Made by a program: the position numbers and the translations under genes
Assembly (NCBI GenBank): GCA_030765055.1
Contig: CM060947.1
Span: 102,155,672 to 102,219,671 of the forward strand
Length of the DNA stretch: 64,000 nt
Reading direction: 5' to 3'
Source of the DNA: Mantis religiosa
Taxonomy: Eukaryota > Arthropoda > Insecta > Mantodea > Mantidae
The notes under the pieces: generated by a model
What the model saw: the letters and a program-made list of their open reading frames with translations, nothing else
Databases searched by the model: none
Told to the model about the DNA's origin: nothing
Shown: positions 48,651 through 60,475 of the stretch, piece by piece
Layout of the letters: each line of letters starts with the position of its first letter
Position numbering within the stretch: the first letter of the stretch is position 1

Positions 48651-48745
48651 TATTATTATTAGTAGTAGTAGTAGTAGTAGTAGTCATAGTAGTAGTACTA
48701 GTAGTATTACTATTACTATTATTATTATTATTATTATTATTAAGT
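48640..48745. repeat. (ATT/TAG)n microsatellite
   Basis: (ATT)n, then (TAG)n with variants, then (TTA)n. It is the tail of the nested LINE. The Leu/Val-rich ORF over it is an artefact of the repeat. Confidence 0.95.
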
Positions 48746-49499
48746 GAAATAGCTTTGAAGACTTTGCCAAGGAGTGAAATATCTGTCTACTTTGTGACAC
48801 TTTTGTTTGTCGAAATAAGAGGTTTATGTATTCTATAAACTGCATGTGAGCCTACTTTTACATTTAGTTAATAACCCGGTTCATTATCACTTCAGGTTTT
48901 TTTCTCACCTTTAAAACCTTCCTTGGACTTACACAAATATTACAAAAACCAAAATTAGGCAAATTGGTTCAGCCGTTCTCTAGGTTTTGTGAGACTAACA
49001 AACGTCAATTCATTTTAATATAAATAGAAATTACACTTATTCTGTCTAAGGAAAGTAACAGTTAATGGTTTACTAGTCTGAGAACAGAAGCATCACATTT
49101 AAAGCAGAATTCTTAATAAACCAAATGTGATAGAACAATCAAATCCAGGTATGTGTGCATCATACAGTTTCTTTTTATATCACACATAATTTAATAAATT
49201 TATGAAAGTAGTCAATAAATATATCTCACTAATACTTTCTTAGAAATTTACAGTTCAAAAATGTGGGGTAAACTGTTTATATGCAGAGGTTAAGGAACAA
49301 CTAATTCAGGTTCTTTTATACATCATAACACATTAATATTCCACAGGAAACATTCAAGTGGAGATGGAATGTTCTTCTACCAATCAAGATGCTGGTAGAG
49401 GTGCAATCTTGCCTAAAGAAGAACATATATACATTGTTGGGGCTTTGGTAAGGTACATGTTCTATGAACAAACAATATTTAAAGTATAGATAAATAGTG

Positions 49500-49850
49500 C
49501 CCGACTTGGAGTGTAGATATGAGGCATATCTGCCTCATTTTCAAGAGGTCCAGAGTTTGAATCTCGGTCAGGATGAGTTACCTGGATAAGGTTTCTTTCC
49601 AGGGTTTTCTCTTATCCTGAAAGGCAAATGTCCGGTAACTCAAGCTCCATGGACCCTGGGCTCATTTTCAAGAGGTCCAGAGTTTGAATCTCAGTCAGGA
49701 TGAGTTACCTGGATAAGGTTTCTTTCCAGGGTTTTCTCTTATCCTGAAAGGCAAATGTCCGGTAACTCAAGCTCCATGGACCCTGGGCTCATTTGAGCAT
49801 CATTTCACCATTTCATTCATCATTCATTATGACTTAGCATTGAGAACATG
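49500..49850 (+). repeat. SINE B with an internal 127-bp tandem duplication
   Basis: CTCATTTTCAAGAGGTCCAG begins at 49534 and again at 49661. The two 127-bp units differ at few sites (CTCGGTC versus CTCAGTC). The junction lies at a shared CTCATTT, which occurs naturally both before the B box (GCCTCATTTTC) and near the 3' end (GGCTCATTTGAGC). The 3' end is CATTTCATTCATCATTC. Confidence 0.93.
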
Positions 49851-50379
49851 AAATAAAAAAAATAAACAAATAGCTATGCCAAATCAATAGAAAGAAAGAT
49901 AATCAAAAATGGCATGTCAAGATATTATTTTGTTATTGACTTTAAAAAAGATGTGGAAAATTAATTTGTACAGCGAAAGTCTTTAAGTTCTAACAAACGC
50001 ATGAGCTCAGGGGCTCTCTCAATTAGTTGCCAGTAGGGTTCTTAAACTTTATCACAGATACTTGACAACAGTAATCTGAATGAACACCCAGGGGATTTTG
50101 ACGAGTCAGGCTTTGGAACTGATCTTAAAAACATACTTTTTGTGCCAAAGAATTCTACAATAAATTATTCCCATTCAGAAAAATTACAGTAGAGTACTAA
50201 TGATGAATGCTATCTACCTTGTATTATCTTAAAGGGCCGATGCATTGCAAATTACTTGAGTTTTAAATGCACCTACAGGTATATTATGTGATTTCACAGA
50301 ATGGACTGGATGTAAGACTGTTAGTTAAAAGATGACTAAGTGCATTTATTAATCAAGTCATACCATTGAAAAACATATA
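49851..50379. other. Intergenic, nothing recognised
   Basis: No element recognised. Confidence 0.4.
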
Positions 50380-52395
50380 CAAGGTGGTATCCAAAATTCT
50401 TGGGACTGGTGCTGCCATCTAGAAGGTGGTTGCAGTACAGTTATGCACCATTAGGTGGCAATACTAGCACATCTGCAGCGTGAGCTGTACACATGTGTTT
50501 GAGTGGCATGCTCAGTTCAGGGTTACTACTGAAGATGCTCGGTAGACCTGCCTACTGCACACAATGCTTGACATTGTTTCCAAAATTCAACACTCATTTG
50601 TGAGGATCGATATTGAACCAATGAAGATCTTGTTCAGGAAGAAGGAATTGATTACACTGGGCAACAATGAAAATGTTTTAGGCTTAAAAATAGTGAATTT
50701 ACATGTATTTCCACCTGCTGAATTCAAAAATCACCATAAAAATGATAGATTAGCTCTTGTTTTGAAAATAAAGTGACATTTTATTTTTTAGAGTGAAGAT
50801 TTTAAATTTGGGGGAATTTTTTTGGGAGTTGGCACACCTGTCAAATAACATCAGAGAGATATTTTGGAAATTAAGTGTTGCAAAAGTTAAGGAAGCCATT
50901 TTTGGTGGACGACAAATCAGAGAACTTGTAAAGGATCCTGCATCTGACCAAGTTTGGAGGGGAAAGACAAGGAAGCTTGGGAAGCCTTCAAGGGTGTTGT
51001 TCATGGATTTTTAGGCAACAAAAGAGATGACAACTACAAGCATTTGGTAACAGTGGTCCTGCAAAAATACTGCAAACTAGGATGCAACATGTTCCGATCC
51101 ATTTTCTCCACTCCCACCTAGACTTTTTCCCTCCTAGTTGTGGAGCTGTTAGTGATGAACATGGGGAGAGATTCCATCAGGACATTTCTGTTATGGAACA
51201 AAGATATCGGGGCCGTTGGAATGAAGTAATGCTTGCGGATTACTGTTGGTCTTTGTATAGGGGTTCTGCAGAACTCCATCACAAGAGGCAAACTAAAAGA
51301 CGACGAAGTCAATAGGCCACCACATGATTCTCTTCAGACACTACTATCTGCGAAGTATTTTTCCAGGAATTTAGAACTCTTAGCATGTAATTACCAGTTA
51401 AAAAAAAAATCAAATGCACTTTCATTGTTGTTAGCATGTATGTAATTAAAATGTATCCTTTTCTCTCAATCCATTAATATGTAACACTTTCACCTTGTGT
51501 ATATCATAGAAACTAGAGCTAATAAAAATTTTTCATTGTCATATTTGTTTTTCTCAACCCAAAATTAGTAGGAATTGTCTTATGAAGTGCTCGAAACATT
51601 CAAAAAATTATTTTTTTGTTGCCCAGTGTTATTATAGGCTATACCAACAAATTTTAACTGATGAAATGGACATACTCTGTGTCACCGCAAAATTTGTGCC
51701 ATGTGCCCTGACTGCTGATCAGAAGGTGTAGTGTGTTGAAATTTGCAGGAATTTCAACAGGCCATATCCAGTGACCCAACCTTCTTATCCAAGGCCAGCA
51801 CTGGCGACAAGAGCTGGATGTACACCTATGACCTGAGACAAAACAACAATCTTCCAAGTGGAAGAGCCTGAACTCAGCAAGAACCAAAAGAGCACACTCC
51901 TTGTCTTCTTTGATACCAAGGAAACTGGGCACAAAGAATGTGTTCCACCAAATCATGTATTCCATGTAATGCTGTGATATTTTGTAATGGCCCAAACTCA
52001 GGAGACAAGAGAACTGGCTGTTGATCACAGTAATGCACCCTGTTGCAATTCCTTATTCATCAGGAACTTTTTAACGAAAAACATGACTGTTGTCTTCCCA
52101 CCCACTGAATTTGACCAACTTGGCGCCCTGCAACTTTGCTCTATTCCTCAAACTGAAAATCAAATTGAAAGGATACTGGTTCAACACAATTGAGAGGGTT
52201 AAAGAACAAGCGCTATCTATGTTAACACCCTCAAAAAACATGACTTCCAGGATGCATGTAAAATGAAAGAATCACTGTGACCGCAGTATATGTGTGGAAG
52301 GGAATTACTCTGAGAGTGATGGCAGTCATCAGTCTCGAAGCAAGTTTTTTGACCAGATGGCAGCACCGGTTCCGATAATTTATGGATACCACTCA
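50380..52395 (+). mobile_element. mariner element (SETMAR-type), degenerate, with nested insertion
   Basis: The ends CAAGGTGGTATCCAAAATTC...GGTGCTGCCATCT and, complemented, TGAGTGGTATCCATAAATTA...GGTGCTGCCATCT are flanked by TA. The body after the insertion reads YQQILTDEMDILCVTAKFVP, then DKSWMYTYDLRQ and VFFDTKETGHKECVPPNH in shifted frames, then DHSNAPCCNSLFIRNFLTKN MTVV (HDNAPCH motif), ...LKLKLKG...ERI and LKKHDFQDACKM. These are the blocks of the mariner subgroup that gave rise to SETMAR. Frameshifts and a deletion in front of the insertion. Confidence 0.82.
50655..51628 (+). mobile_element. Terminal-inverted-repeat element with GERFHQDI protein fragment, nested in mariner
   Basis: CACTGGGCAACAA opens the element and its complement closes it, with TTA on each side (50652-50654 and 51629-51631), a 3-bp target duplication. 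Inside, 50850-50925 reads LSVAKVKEAIFGGRQIRELV KD, and 51082-51315 HVPIHFLHSHLDFFPPSCGA, then HGERFHQDISVMEQRYRGRW NEVMLADYCWSLYRGS. This (FLFSHLD.FP.N.G..SEE.GERFHQDI..ME.RY.GRW...MMADYCW) pattern belongs to a protein family recurring many times in arthropod genomes whose function I do not know. Here it is 5' truncated and frameshifted. Confidence 0.72.
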
Positions 52396-52619
52396 TATTA
52401 GTAATTTCTTATGGATATGGCAGACATATGAGCAGTTAAAAAAAACATAACACTATGCTTCCCTGCCTTCCTCCAAATAGTATTTCATACCTTTTAGCCC
52501 TCAGATTGTATTTCTGAGTGCACAAAAAATTACAGAGAGCTATCCTGAAGAAATATTATTGAGAGTCTCTGTTATAATATACAGAGAAGTCTATATTTAC
52601 TAGTCTTCTTAAGAAACTT

Positions 52620-53260
52620 GTAGATCACACTTCTTTCAAACATTTGATTGATGGTTTTAAGGATTGGGATGTATAACCAATATGGAAAGAAGCCCTGAGA
52701 AACAACATTTTAGCACCTGAATCAATGAAAACATAAGTGGTTGAAAATGCCTCATCAGCTAAGCCCAACAATTCTAATAAATACGATTTAATGGACTGTT
52801 CAACTAACAAACCAATTAAAAAAAAATAAATGTACTGGATCCATTATCTAAGGGTAGTCCATCATCAACAAAGAAACTGAAAGAAGCTATTAATGAAACC
52901 CTGCCTCCTTTGCAATCTGCTAAGGTAAAAGGCTGCCCTGACAAATTTCAAGAGGAAACAATGAAGATTTCATGATAGTGTTGAGGAAGTGTTTAAAACT
53001 GATTAAAATAATAGCATCAGGTAAGCAGTCAGAACAAAATGTTAACAATTCAATAAAGACAAAGCTGAGAAAGAAGAAACCAAGGAAAAAGAAGGATGCA
53101 AACACAAAGAAAGAGGAGAAAGCAATGCCAAGGTGGTTAAGCAAATTGTTTTTGAAAGCGAAGAAAGTGATGAAAATTAGAATCCTAGATAAAGTGGAAT
53201 TGTAAAAAGATTAGATTTGTTAGTCTGTTACCAAGGTGAATGTGGTAAAATAATTTAGGA
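52620..53260 (+). pseudogene. Decayed ORF, possibly the end of a pogo-like transposase
   Basis: The translation gives DHTSFKHLIDGFKDWDV, PIWKEALRNNILAPESMK and, further on, a Lys/Glu-rich stretch and a CYQGECGKI motif. The order (helical region, basic/acidic linker, Cys-pair ribbon) is reminiscent of pogo/jerky-type transposase tails, but no single motif is decisive. Confidence 0.25.
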
Positions 53261-54457
53261 GTGTAACAGATAGATAACAGCACAGGATTTATGCAAACAA
53301 AACTGATTCAGTCAAATTTTAGGCCAAACGCAAAGAAGATGGTCATCGTTATACTTATCCTGAGGCTGACGAGTGGACTGATAACAGACAAATTTCTGAA
53401 ATGTTTTTAATATTATTTTAACTGTAAATATTTTAAATCTATGAAATATTACTGCCTAACCTACTTGGCATATTTTTTTATCTTGTAACCCGATTTATCA
53501 CATTTTCAATTTTCATTTTTGTATTAAACATTATAAATATTTACCTTACCTGTGCATTGCCTTAGGCTACCTACTCTTACCAATGCATGAGTAACCGCAG
53601 TACAAAAGGAATTAAGAGTATGTTTTATTTCAACAAAATATGTTATTACCCATTCCTACAGCAAATTGATATAATTAAATTTAGGCATCTTATTTAGCAA
53701 AGGGCCAACATTGATGCAATAACACTATTGTAAAATGTGATAATGCTAACATATAAAAAAACTGGTTTGCAAATTTTATCATGTAATAAGTTATGGGGCT
53801 CCAATCTTTAAAAAATCTTTATACTCTCAATGACTTCACAGTTTTATCCCTCTCTAACGCGCCGGCTCGCACAGTCCGTTTACACCCAATAGCCGAACAT
53901 GTACTAGTTAACAAAGTAGCAAGACATCAGTGTCTGTCTTTACTTATGTACCAATTAATTAACCTTATTAAAATAGTTACTGAAGTAGCAACATGGGTAA
54001 CTGTATCCATTTGCCCTTAAATGTTAAAAAAGAGGTAAGGTTAGCTGGTTTTAAACTGTTAACCGCCACTTTACAGTCTTTGGCATTAGAATGAGGGTGT
54101 GTTTCTTACTTAAACAGGAAAACCGTAATGTGAACCTTAGCTAAACGATCCCTACTACAATAACAATATACAGTTGAGTTCGATTTTTACTTTCTAACCT
54201 CGAAATTATATATCCGAATTTATAATTTAACTGCCGCCAATATACACGTTTTATATTATGCACAAATACCTTAAAGTTTGCTTGCTTCTTCAATTTAGAT
54301 AATCTGTTTAATTTCCATACTTTATCGTAAACATATAACTATGACATTATCAACATTTTAAATTGAAAACAAACATATGCCATAGAAAAATAAAAATGTA
54401 CATCCTACAGAGAATATACGCCACAGAATATCGATACTGCAAATGCTCTACGTTGTA
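53261..54457. other. Intergenic, nothing recognised
   Basis: AT-rich. No promoter or exon could be supported. Confidence 0.4.
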
Positions 54458-55070
54458 CAGTAAAGCCAGGTTTGCCGGATCCATAATTCAGTTCCATCTG
54501 TGACCGGATCTATTGCGACCAGGGCAGATCCGCGTTAACAAATATTCGGGTTATGCAGAGAATGACAGAAAAACGATAAAAGAAAATATGCACAACTTCA
54601 CGAAATATTTGTAATTGAGTTAAGATATTGCTATCGGTACACTTTAATCTAAAAACACATACACTGTATGTACTATACACAATATAGCTACTGTTCAACA
54701 ATGCAAAGAAAGTCCCTAACAGGAATCTGCTACCATTACACAGTGCGACAAAGACAGCGAATGTATGTGACAAAAAAACTCGCGCTATACAAGGAGTAGA
54801 ACCGTTAAAAAAAAAAAGCAGGCGCCATATTCACTCAATATAGTAAACCGGAGAAAGTTTATTCACAAAATTAGAAGGTGTCAGCATGTTTTTGAATGAG
54901 CTGTAAATAAACTGACCCCAGTGTCATAAAACTATAGCAGGCAGGGTATTGAAACCATGTCTAAAACCCTTCTGCCTCATTCCGCTGGGACTTTCTTTGC
55001 TGTGACGAACAGTACAAACTTTCTGCTTTCTGCTTCTGCATCATAGCCACAGTTGGTTCATCAACACTGT

Positions 55071-55364
55071 CTAAATCTTAAGGTTCTTCATTTTCAGTAA
55101 CACTGTATGATGCAACAATGCCTTCCTCTGTAATCGGTTTATAACCTCTGTAATTGCCAATGTCTTCTTCATCAACATCGGAATGGTCATCCATATTTTA
55201 AAAATGTCTATAAATTCTTTTTCTGCAATATCTTTTTCTTCTTCTGTCTTATTTTCTAACAAGTCACACACACAAGCCATTACTTTTCCCATAACTTTAT
55301 CCAAGTTTCTCTTCCAACCTGGTCCCAAGCGGAGGGGTGAGTGCAATGAATTCACCCAAGGCAA
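55071..55364 (-). pseudogene. Unrecognised acidic ORF inside the Tigger-like element
   Basis: The frame gives KRNLDKVMGKVMACVCDLLE NKTEEEKDIAEKEFIDIFK. A one-base shift then opens NMDDHSDVDEEDIGNYRGYK and PITEEGIVASYSVTENEEP with a stop at 55078. It looks like the acidic tail of a DDE-1 (Tigger/jerky) transposase but no catalytic motif is present. Confidence 0.35.
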
Positions 55365-55919
55365 GAAAATTCGAGTAGTGTACCTTCTCAGGATAGCAAT
55401 TTATCGTATGTAAAACAGACAAAGCATTGAGGCGTATTGCCTTACAGTGAACAGCGCAACGGTCGTCATCTTATATGTCGATAAGAAGAGCGAAATATTA
55501 GCAAGTTGGCGTACAGTAAATGACTGAACACAAATAAAGCACTTGCGAGCTGCGTGTCTAATATGTAAGGCTAGTCAATTATGCACAACACGGGTGCCTA
55601 ATCTTAAAACTGATAATAAATGCATTAAATATGTACCTACCTCATTATTTATTTGCAATATTTTTTCAAATAATGGTAATGGGGCTTAAAAAAACCATAT
55701 CTTCTGCAATTTTTATAACGGAAAAAAGAGAAAACCAACTAAAAGTGCACGGTTATACTTATAACTTATATTCTGGTGTGATCAATTTATACAACAGGAG
55801 GGGGGGGACATGCCCTCCTTGGTTGTGCAGAGCGTCCCACGTTGATAAATATGATAAATCGATAAATATGATAAAGCGTTCCAATATGATAAATCTACCA
55901 TGTCTATGTCTAGTATCAG

Positions 55920-56951
55920 CACAAGTTTTTTTTTTAGAATTTTTATCGCGATATCAGGACCATTTTGTAATTTATACTGATGACTCCAAGAACTCAAATG
56001 GTGTTGGTTGTGCTTACGTGTGTGGAACCGAACTGTATACATTCGGTTTCCACACTAGCACTTCCATTTTTACTGCAGAGCTAGAGCTTTATGCAATATA
56101 CCGGGCCATTTTACACGTACGTCGACGAAAGTTGGGGAACTGCTTAATCCTAAGTGATTCCCTCAGTGCACTTCAAAGCCTACGGCAGCTGTACAACTAC
56201 CACCCTATTGTGCAGCGTATACAGGATACCCTCAACGTTTTACACGCTTCTGGCGTTAACGTGGTGTGTGCATGGATCCCTGGTCACGTAGGCTTGCGTG
56301 GGAATGAAATGGCGGATTCGGCAGCCAAGACGGCTACCATTAAGCCCAGGGTTCGATTACCATCTGCGACATCGGAAGATGTCGCAAACCTGCTGTGCAA
56401 ACCTGCTGGCAGGAAGAGTGGTCCGCTCTCCGCAATAATAAACTTAGATCTGTCAAGGAACTTCCGATTCCCTGGGTTACCTCCTGTCGGTCAACTCGTC
56501 GCGAGGAGGTGAATTTTTGTCGGCTGCGTATTGGGCACTGCTTTTTTACTCATAGTTTTCTATTTAAAAAGGAGCCTTTTCCACTGTGTCCGTTTTGCAA
56601 AGAAGCCTTATCTGTACGACACGTGCTGCTAGAGTGTTTTCACCTAGCAGACCTTAGAACATCTCTGCAGCTGACGGTCAGCTTTGTAGAAATGACAGCG
56701 GACGATAACACAGTAGTGGAGAAGGTTTTTAGATTCTTTTCTCGTTTAGGCTTTAAGATATAGCGAACATAATTTTTAGTAGGTTTTGATTTTTTTCCGT
56801 TTCTATGTACATGTAGTTATAATAGGTTTATTTACATTAGTATAGTTTTTAGAAACTTTTTATATCTGGCTTTCGCCATGAGTAGTTTTTAAAAGGGCGC
56901 TGATAACCGCTGTAGTTGAGCGCCCCTGTATTATTAAATTAAATTAAATTA
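55920..56951 (+). mobile_element. 5'-truncated LINE end: RNase H domain, zinc knuckle, 3' UTR and tail
   Basis: 55965-56400 encodes a good RNase H fold: VIYTDDSKNSNGVGCAYV (first Asp), FTAELELYAIYRAI (Glu), LILSDSLSALQSLRQ (Asp), and CAWIPGHVGLRGNEMADSAA K (His/Asp). The frame shifts near 56400. 56395-56763 then carries CRLRIGHCFFTHSFLFKKEP, CPFCKEALSVRHVLLEC (CCHC) and a stop at 56761. The 3' UTR ends in (TTAAA)n at 56930-56951. It matches the C-terminal layout of I/Jockey-group LINEs. 5' truncation at about 55920 indicates incomplete reverse transcription. Confidence 0.88.
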
Positions 56952-57904
56952 TACAACAGGAATACTTTCTAAAATGGTGGTATATTGAACTATCGAAGGC
57001 GTAATGCCAAACATATCATCAACAATGCTCTGTCACTGAAAGATGCCTCACTGTCATTGTCGCTCTTATCGTATACATATAATCAACCTCGAGCTTCCTT
57101 TTCAGTAAGTCATTCCTCTTCTCAATAATTATAAATTCTTTTAGTCTTCTATTTATTAAAAACTATGACATTAAGGGAAATTTTTTCGTATTAAATAATT
57201 TCTGTAATTATATGTACATGGTACTACAACTAATTTTCTGAAGCGTGCTTACTGATCAGTCTATACAAATAGGCGATTGGCTTACTATAAACTTAATTTA
57301 AATGCATCACAATGTTAAGTTATACAAAATTATGTGTATGTAATTTTAGATACTATTTTTGCAATTATAAAACACAATCTGACGTTAGTTTAATAAAGAT
57401 GAGTCTGAATAAAAATATAAATAAAAACATCATATTCATAGTTTTGGTTTACATCACATTATATAAAATAAATCCCCCCTGACATAGCTATGAATGATAT
57501 GCGTTGTGCAAAACATGCCACGAAAATGAAAGCTAAACAGCAGTTTTACTGACTTTGACTCAGTGTACCTGGAGAATTAAAGTGCTATACGCACAATCCC
57601 AGATAGTTCATCATCAGTATCTATTGAGGATTCACAAAGGGATTTTGATTCCCTCACCTTTCTCCTTGTCAGAATATTGAACCACGTTAGATATGATATC
57701 TCACGCCTGCCGATGAATGACACACTGCTGTGATTGAATCGAACAGAGTGTATATACACTGGTCTCGCCATGTATGTGCGATAAATTCACGTAACAGCTC
57801 TGTGATTGGATTTTTTCCGATACGCTTTCTTGCTTTGTCATCTAATACTACGCTAAATAACATTTTCTTTTTCAAAACTGGTGCGGGTTAGCGAGGTTTT
57901 ACTG

Positions 57905-58639
57905 TATCAGATGTTTATTATACTGAATTATGACCTATGATGGTCATTTATGTTTTACACCATCGACTTTGGATTCGAGTGATCATGTATTATAGTTCTA
58001 AAAACAAGAGGAAGAAATAAAAATAATATTTATAAAACTGTTGTGCTCTTTTCACGCCTTTCCCTACTGTCCCTAGGGCGCATTCCATTGAAGCAAGGGT
58101 AGCATTGCTGCCGTTTAGCTGTTAGTAATACATTAATTTTTTATTATTACATTAGTCACACATGTATTAAATTTAGCAATAAAATTGGGGAACAGCCCAT
58201 GGAAACTGATACAAACGATGCACTTTTCTGTTGCCTGTAGCCCCAATAGATGGCACTAAGTGTTTGCTGATGGTCTATTTAGACGGACTATCGATACATT
58301 CTTGTTTTGTGGGTGCAAGGTAATTTCTGATTATCACCTTCGTATATTAATCCGAATTACAGCTCGGTAAAGGTTCAGAAAATAAGCAACTCAATTTATG
58401 TTTGCTTTATAAACACTAACAATATTAATTATAATATGATGTTGCAGGTGTTTCTAATAGATTGACAAGCTTCTTCTCTAAAGAGAGAGAGAGAACCCCC
58501 TGAAATACCTATCATCATTCCAGAGCTGTTTTAGGCACTTAACATCATCTCATCATTGCAACTCCAAATTTCAATTATTCTTTCACATCTTCTATACCTA
58601 ACTTTACATTAACCCTTCTAGAAATAAAACTCACCGCCT
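57905..58639. other. Intergenic, nothing recognised
   Basis: A short (GA)n run at 58482-58493. No coding similarity. Confidence 0.4.
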
Positions 58640-60475
58640 AACCACCATCTGTATATTAACTTGCTTTATGCCAGTAAGGGACAATGTCCGGGGATGGCCA
58701 AATGTAGAAGGCCCCTGCTCTTCGGAGTAGGGTGTACCTTCAACGACACCACTGTTGCTGCATCTCTAAAGGGTTATTAGACCCAGTGAGCTCCAGGGCG
58801 CACTCCGGCGTCTAAATCCCAAAAAGGCGTCGGGACCTGACGGGTTGACCCCTATCATGCTCCGTCACCTTCCCTTCAAAGCCGTGATCTTTCTTACTCG
58901 GGTTTTTACCGTGTGTCTCGCCCTGGGCCACTTTCCACGACAGTGGAGGGAGGCTCGGGTGATTTGCATTTTGAAACCCGGTAAAAATCAGGCTCTCCCC
59001 GCCAGTTACCGCTCCATTAGCCTCCTGTCAGTCCTCTCGAAAGTTTTCGAGAGGCTTGTTTCAGCCCACTTGTCGCACCTACTGGGGGACATTCAAGCTA
59101 TCCCTCCCCATCAGTTTGCTTTTCGTCCTGGGCACTCGACATCACAGCAGTTGCTCCGTTTGGTGAAGGCCGATGCCCTGGGTTTCCAGGAAAGGGCATA
59201 CACCGCGGCAGTGTCTCTGGATGTCGAGAAGGCCTTCTCTACCACCTGGCATGCAGGTCTCCTAATAAGTTAATCACCCTGGGACTTCCTACACATATGA
59301 TACATCTTCTACACATTTTCCTTAAACACAGACATTTCACAGTCACTGTGGCGGTAGAGCTATCTACCAGACGACCCATCAGAGACGGAGTCCCCGAAGG
59401 TTCTGTCTTATCCCCTACACTTTTTAGCGTGTATGTGGCGGATCTCTCCACGGAGCTACATGTCAACATAGCCCGGTATGCAGACGATGTGCTGCTATAC
59501 AACGCAGATAGAAACGCACGCAGAGCCTTCAACCCAATACAGCGACACCTAAGCCTCATTCACGACTGGTGTAGGCTTTGGCGATTGTCCATCAACCCGG
59601 AGAAAAGGCAAGCCATACTCTTCACCAAGCGTCATTTTCCCGCCAACCTCCCCTCCTTTAATTATTCTGGCAGAAGGATAGAGTGGACAAACTCTCTTAA
59701 GTACTTGGGTGTAAAGTTGGACAAGGGCCTAACTTTTGGGGGCCACATCCAGGAGGTAGCTCATCGGGCATGTGGAGCTTCGGCTTCGTTTTACACCATG
59801 ATGCGGTGAGGAATGCCTACACTCCTTAAATTGCGCCTTTTTCAGGCTTTAATTCTTCCAATTATGCTTTATGCGGGTGAGATCTGGGGCATGGCCGCAG
59901 GAACCAATCTGCGACAACTCCAACGTGTACAAAATAGATACCTTAGGGCCTTCTATTCTGTGTGCTGGAGAGTTCCCGTGAGATACCTTCATGAAACCTC
60001 ATCTCTCCACTATGTGGAAGACGTCATTAGCCGCCGGGCCACAAAATTCTACGCGAGTTTGTCTCAACATCAGAGCGCCCTGGTTAGGTCTCTAGGGAAC
60101 TATAGATCCTCAGAAAGACGCTACAAGCTCTACCGGCCTCCCCGCGTGGCATGCGGGCACACCCGGTAACAATAAAGTTGTTATTACAACTTCAAAATTA
60201 TTACTATTTGAAAATTGATTAATCATTCTAAATTAAACTCTTCCTAAATTTTCTCACACCAGCGGTGCACACAAGCGTTGCACCCGAGTTGGCTACCATG
60301 AGGAGCTACGGCTACCTCTCTTCTTTTCATCCACCTAAATTTAAACCACCGCCCTGCAAAGCCCCTTATATCCTGTCATTAAGTGGTTAAGTCCATGTAG
60401 GACAGGTACACGAATGACACACGTCGTGCTGACCCTCAGTCAGCCTCCAGCTGCTTGAATTGAATTGAATCTCTA
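58640..60475 (+). mobile_element. Jockey-like LINE, copy 2, nearly intact RT reading, 3' tail
   Basis: 58800-59270: LNPKKASGPDGLTPIMLRHL P, ILKPGKNQALPASYRSISLL, HQFAFRPGHSTSQQLLRLV, AVSLDVEKAFSTTWHAGLL. After a frameshift near 59270: DGVPEGSVLSPTLFSVYVAD, ARYADDVLLYNAD (YADD at 59477-59488), LSINPEKRQAILFTKR and LKYLGVKLDKGLTF. A TGA at 59807 is the only stop before the last ORF, 59813-60169 (ILPIMLYAGEIWGMAAGTNL RQLQRVQNRYLRAFY). The 3' UTR ends in (TTGAA)n at 60457-60470. The same family type as the copy at 3.4-5.3 kb, but less decayed. Confidence 0.9.

Larger units (their letters stand above)
47075..49028 (-). mobile_element. Helitron remnant
   Basis: On the minus strand it begins TCTATTTATATTAAAATGAA then TTGACGTTTGTTAGTCTC (49028 down) and AGAACGGCTGAACCAATTTG, the 5' TC end of a common insect Helitron family, and ends GTTCGCTAAGTCAGCTAG (47075-47092) with the terminal CTAG, next base T, fitting A/T insertion. 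It encodes a PIF1-like helicase fragment. A LINE and microsatellites are nested inside. Helitrons move by rolling-circle replication. The Rep domain was not found. Confidence 0.7.
54458..57904 (-). mobile_element. Probable pogo/Tigger-like element with a nested LINE
   Basis: TA then CAGTAAAGCCAGG at the left (54456) and TTTACTG then TA at the right (57906). The right end complemented, CAGTAAAACCTCGCTAACCC G, is typical of Tigger/pogo terminal repeats. The two ends agree mainly in CAGTAAARCC, so the pairing is tentative. The minus ORF 55364-55071 and its shifted continuation (acidic MDDHSDVDEEDIGNYRGY, EEGIVASYS) resemble the acidic C-terminal end of such transposases. 57577-57875 holds minus ORFs with no recognised motif. 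Confidence 0.42.

Noticed and set aside
48623..48838. Val/Leu-rich ORF that could look like a membrane protein
   Set aside because: It translates a (TAG)n/(TTA)n microsatellite at the end of a LINE.
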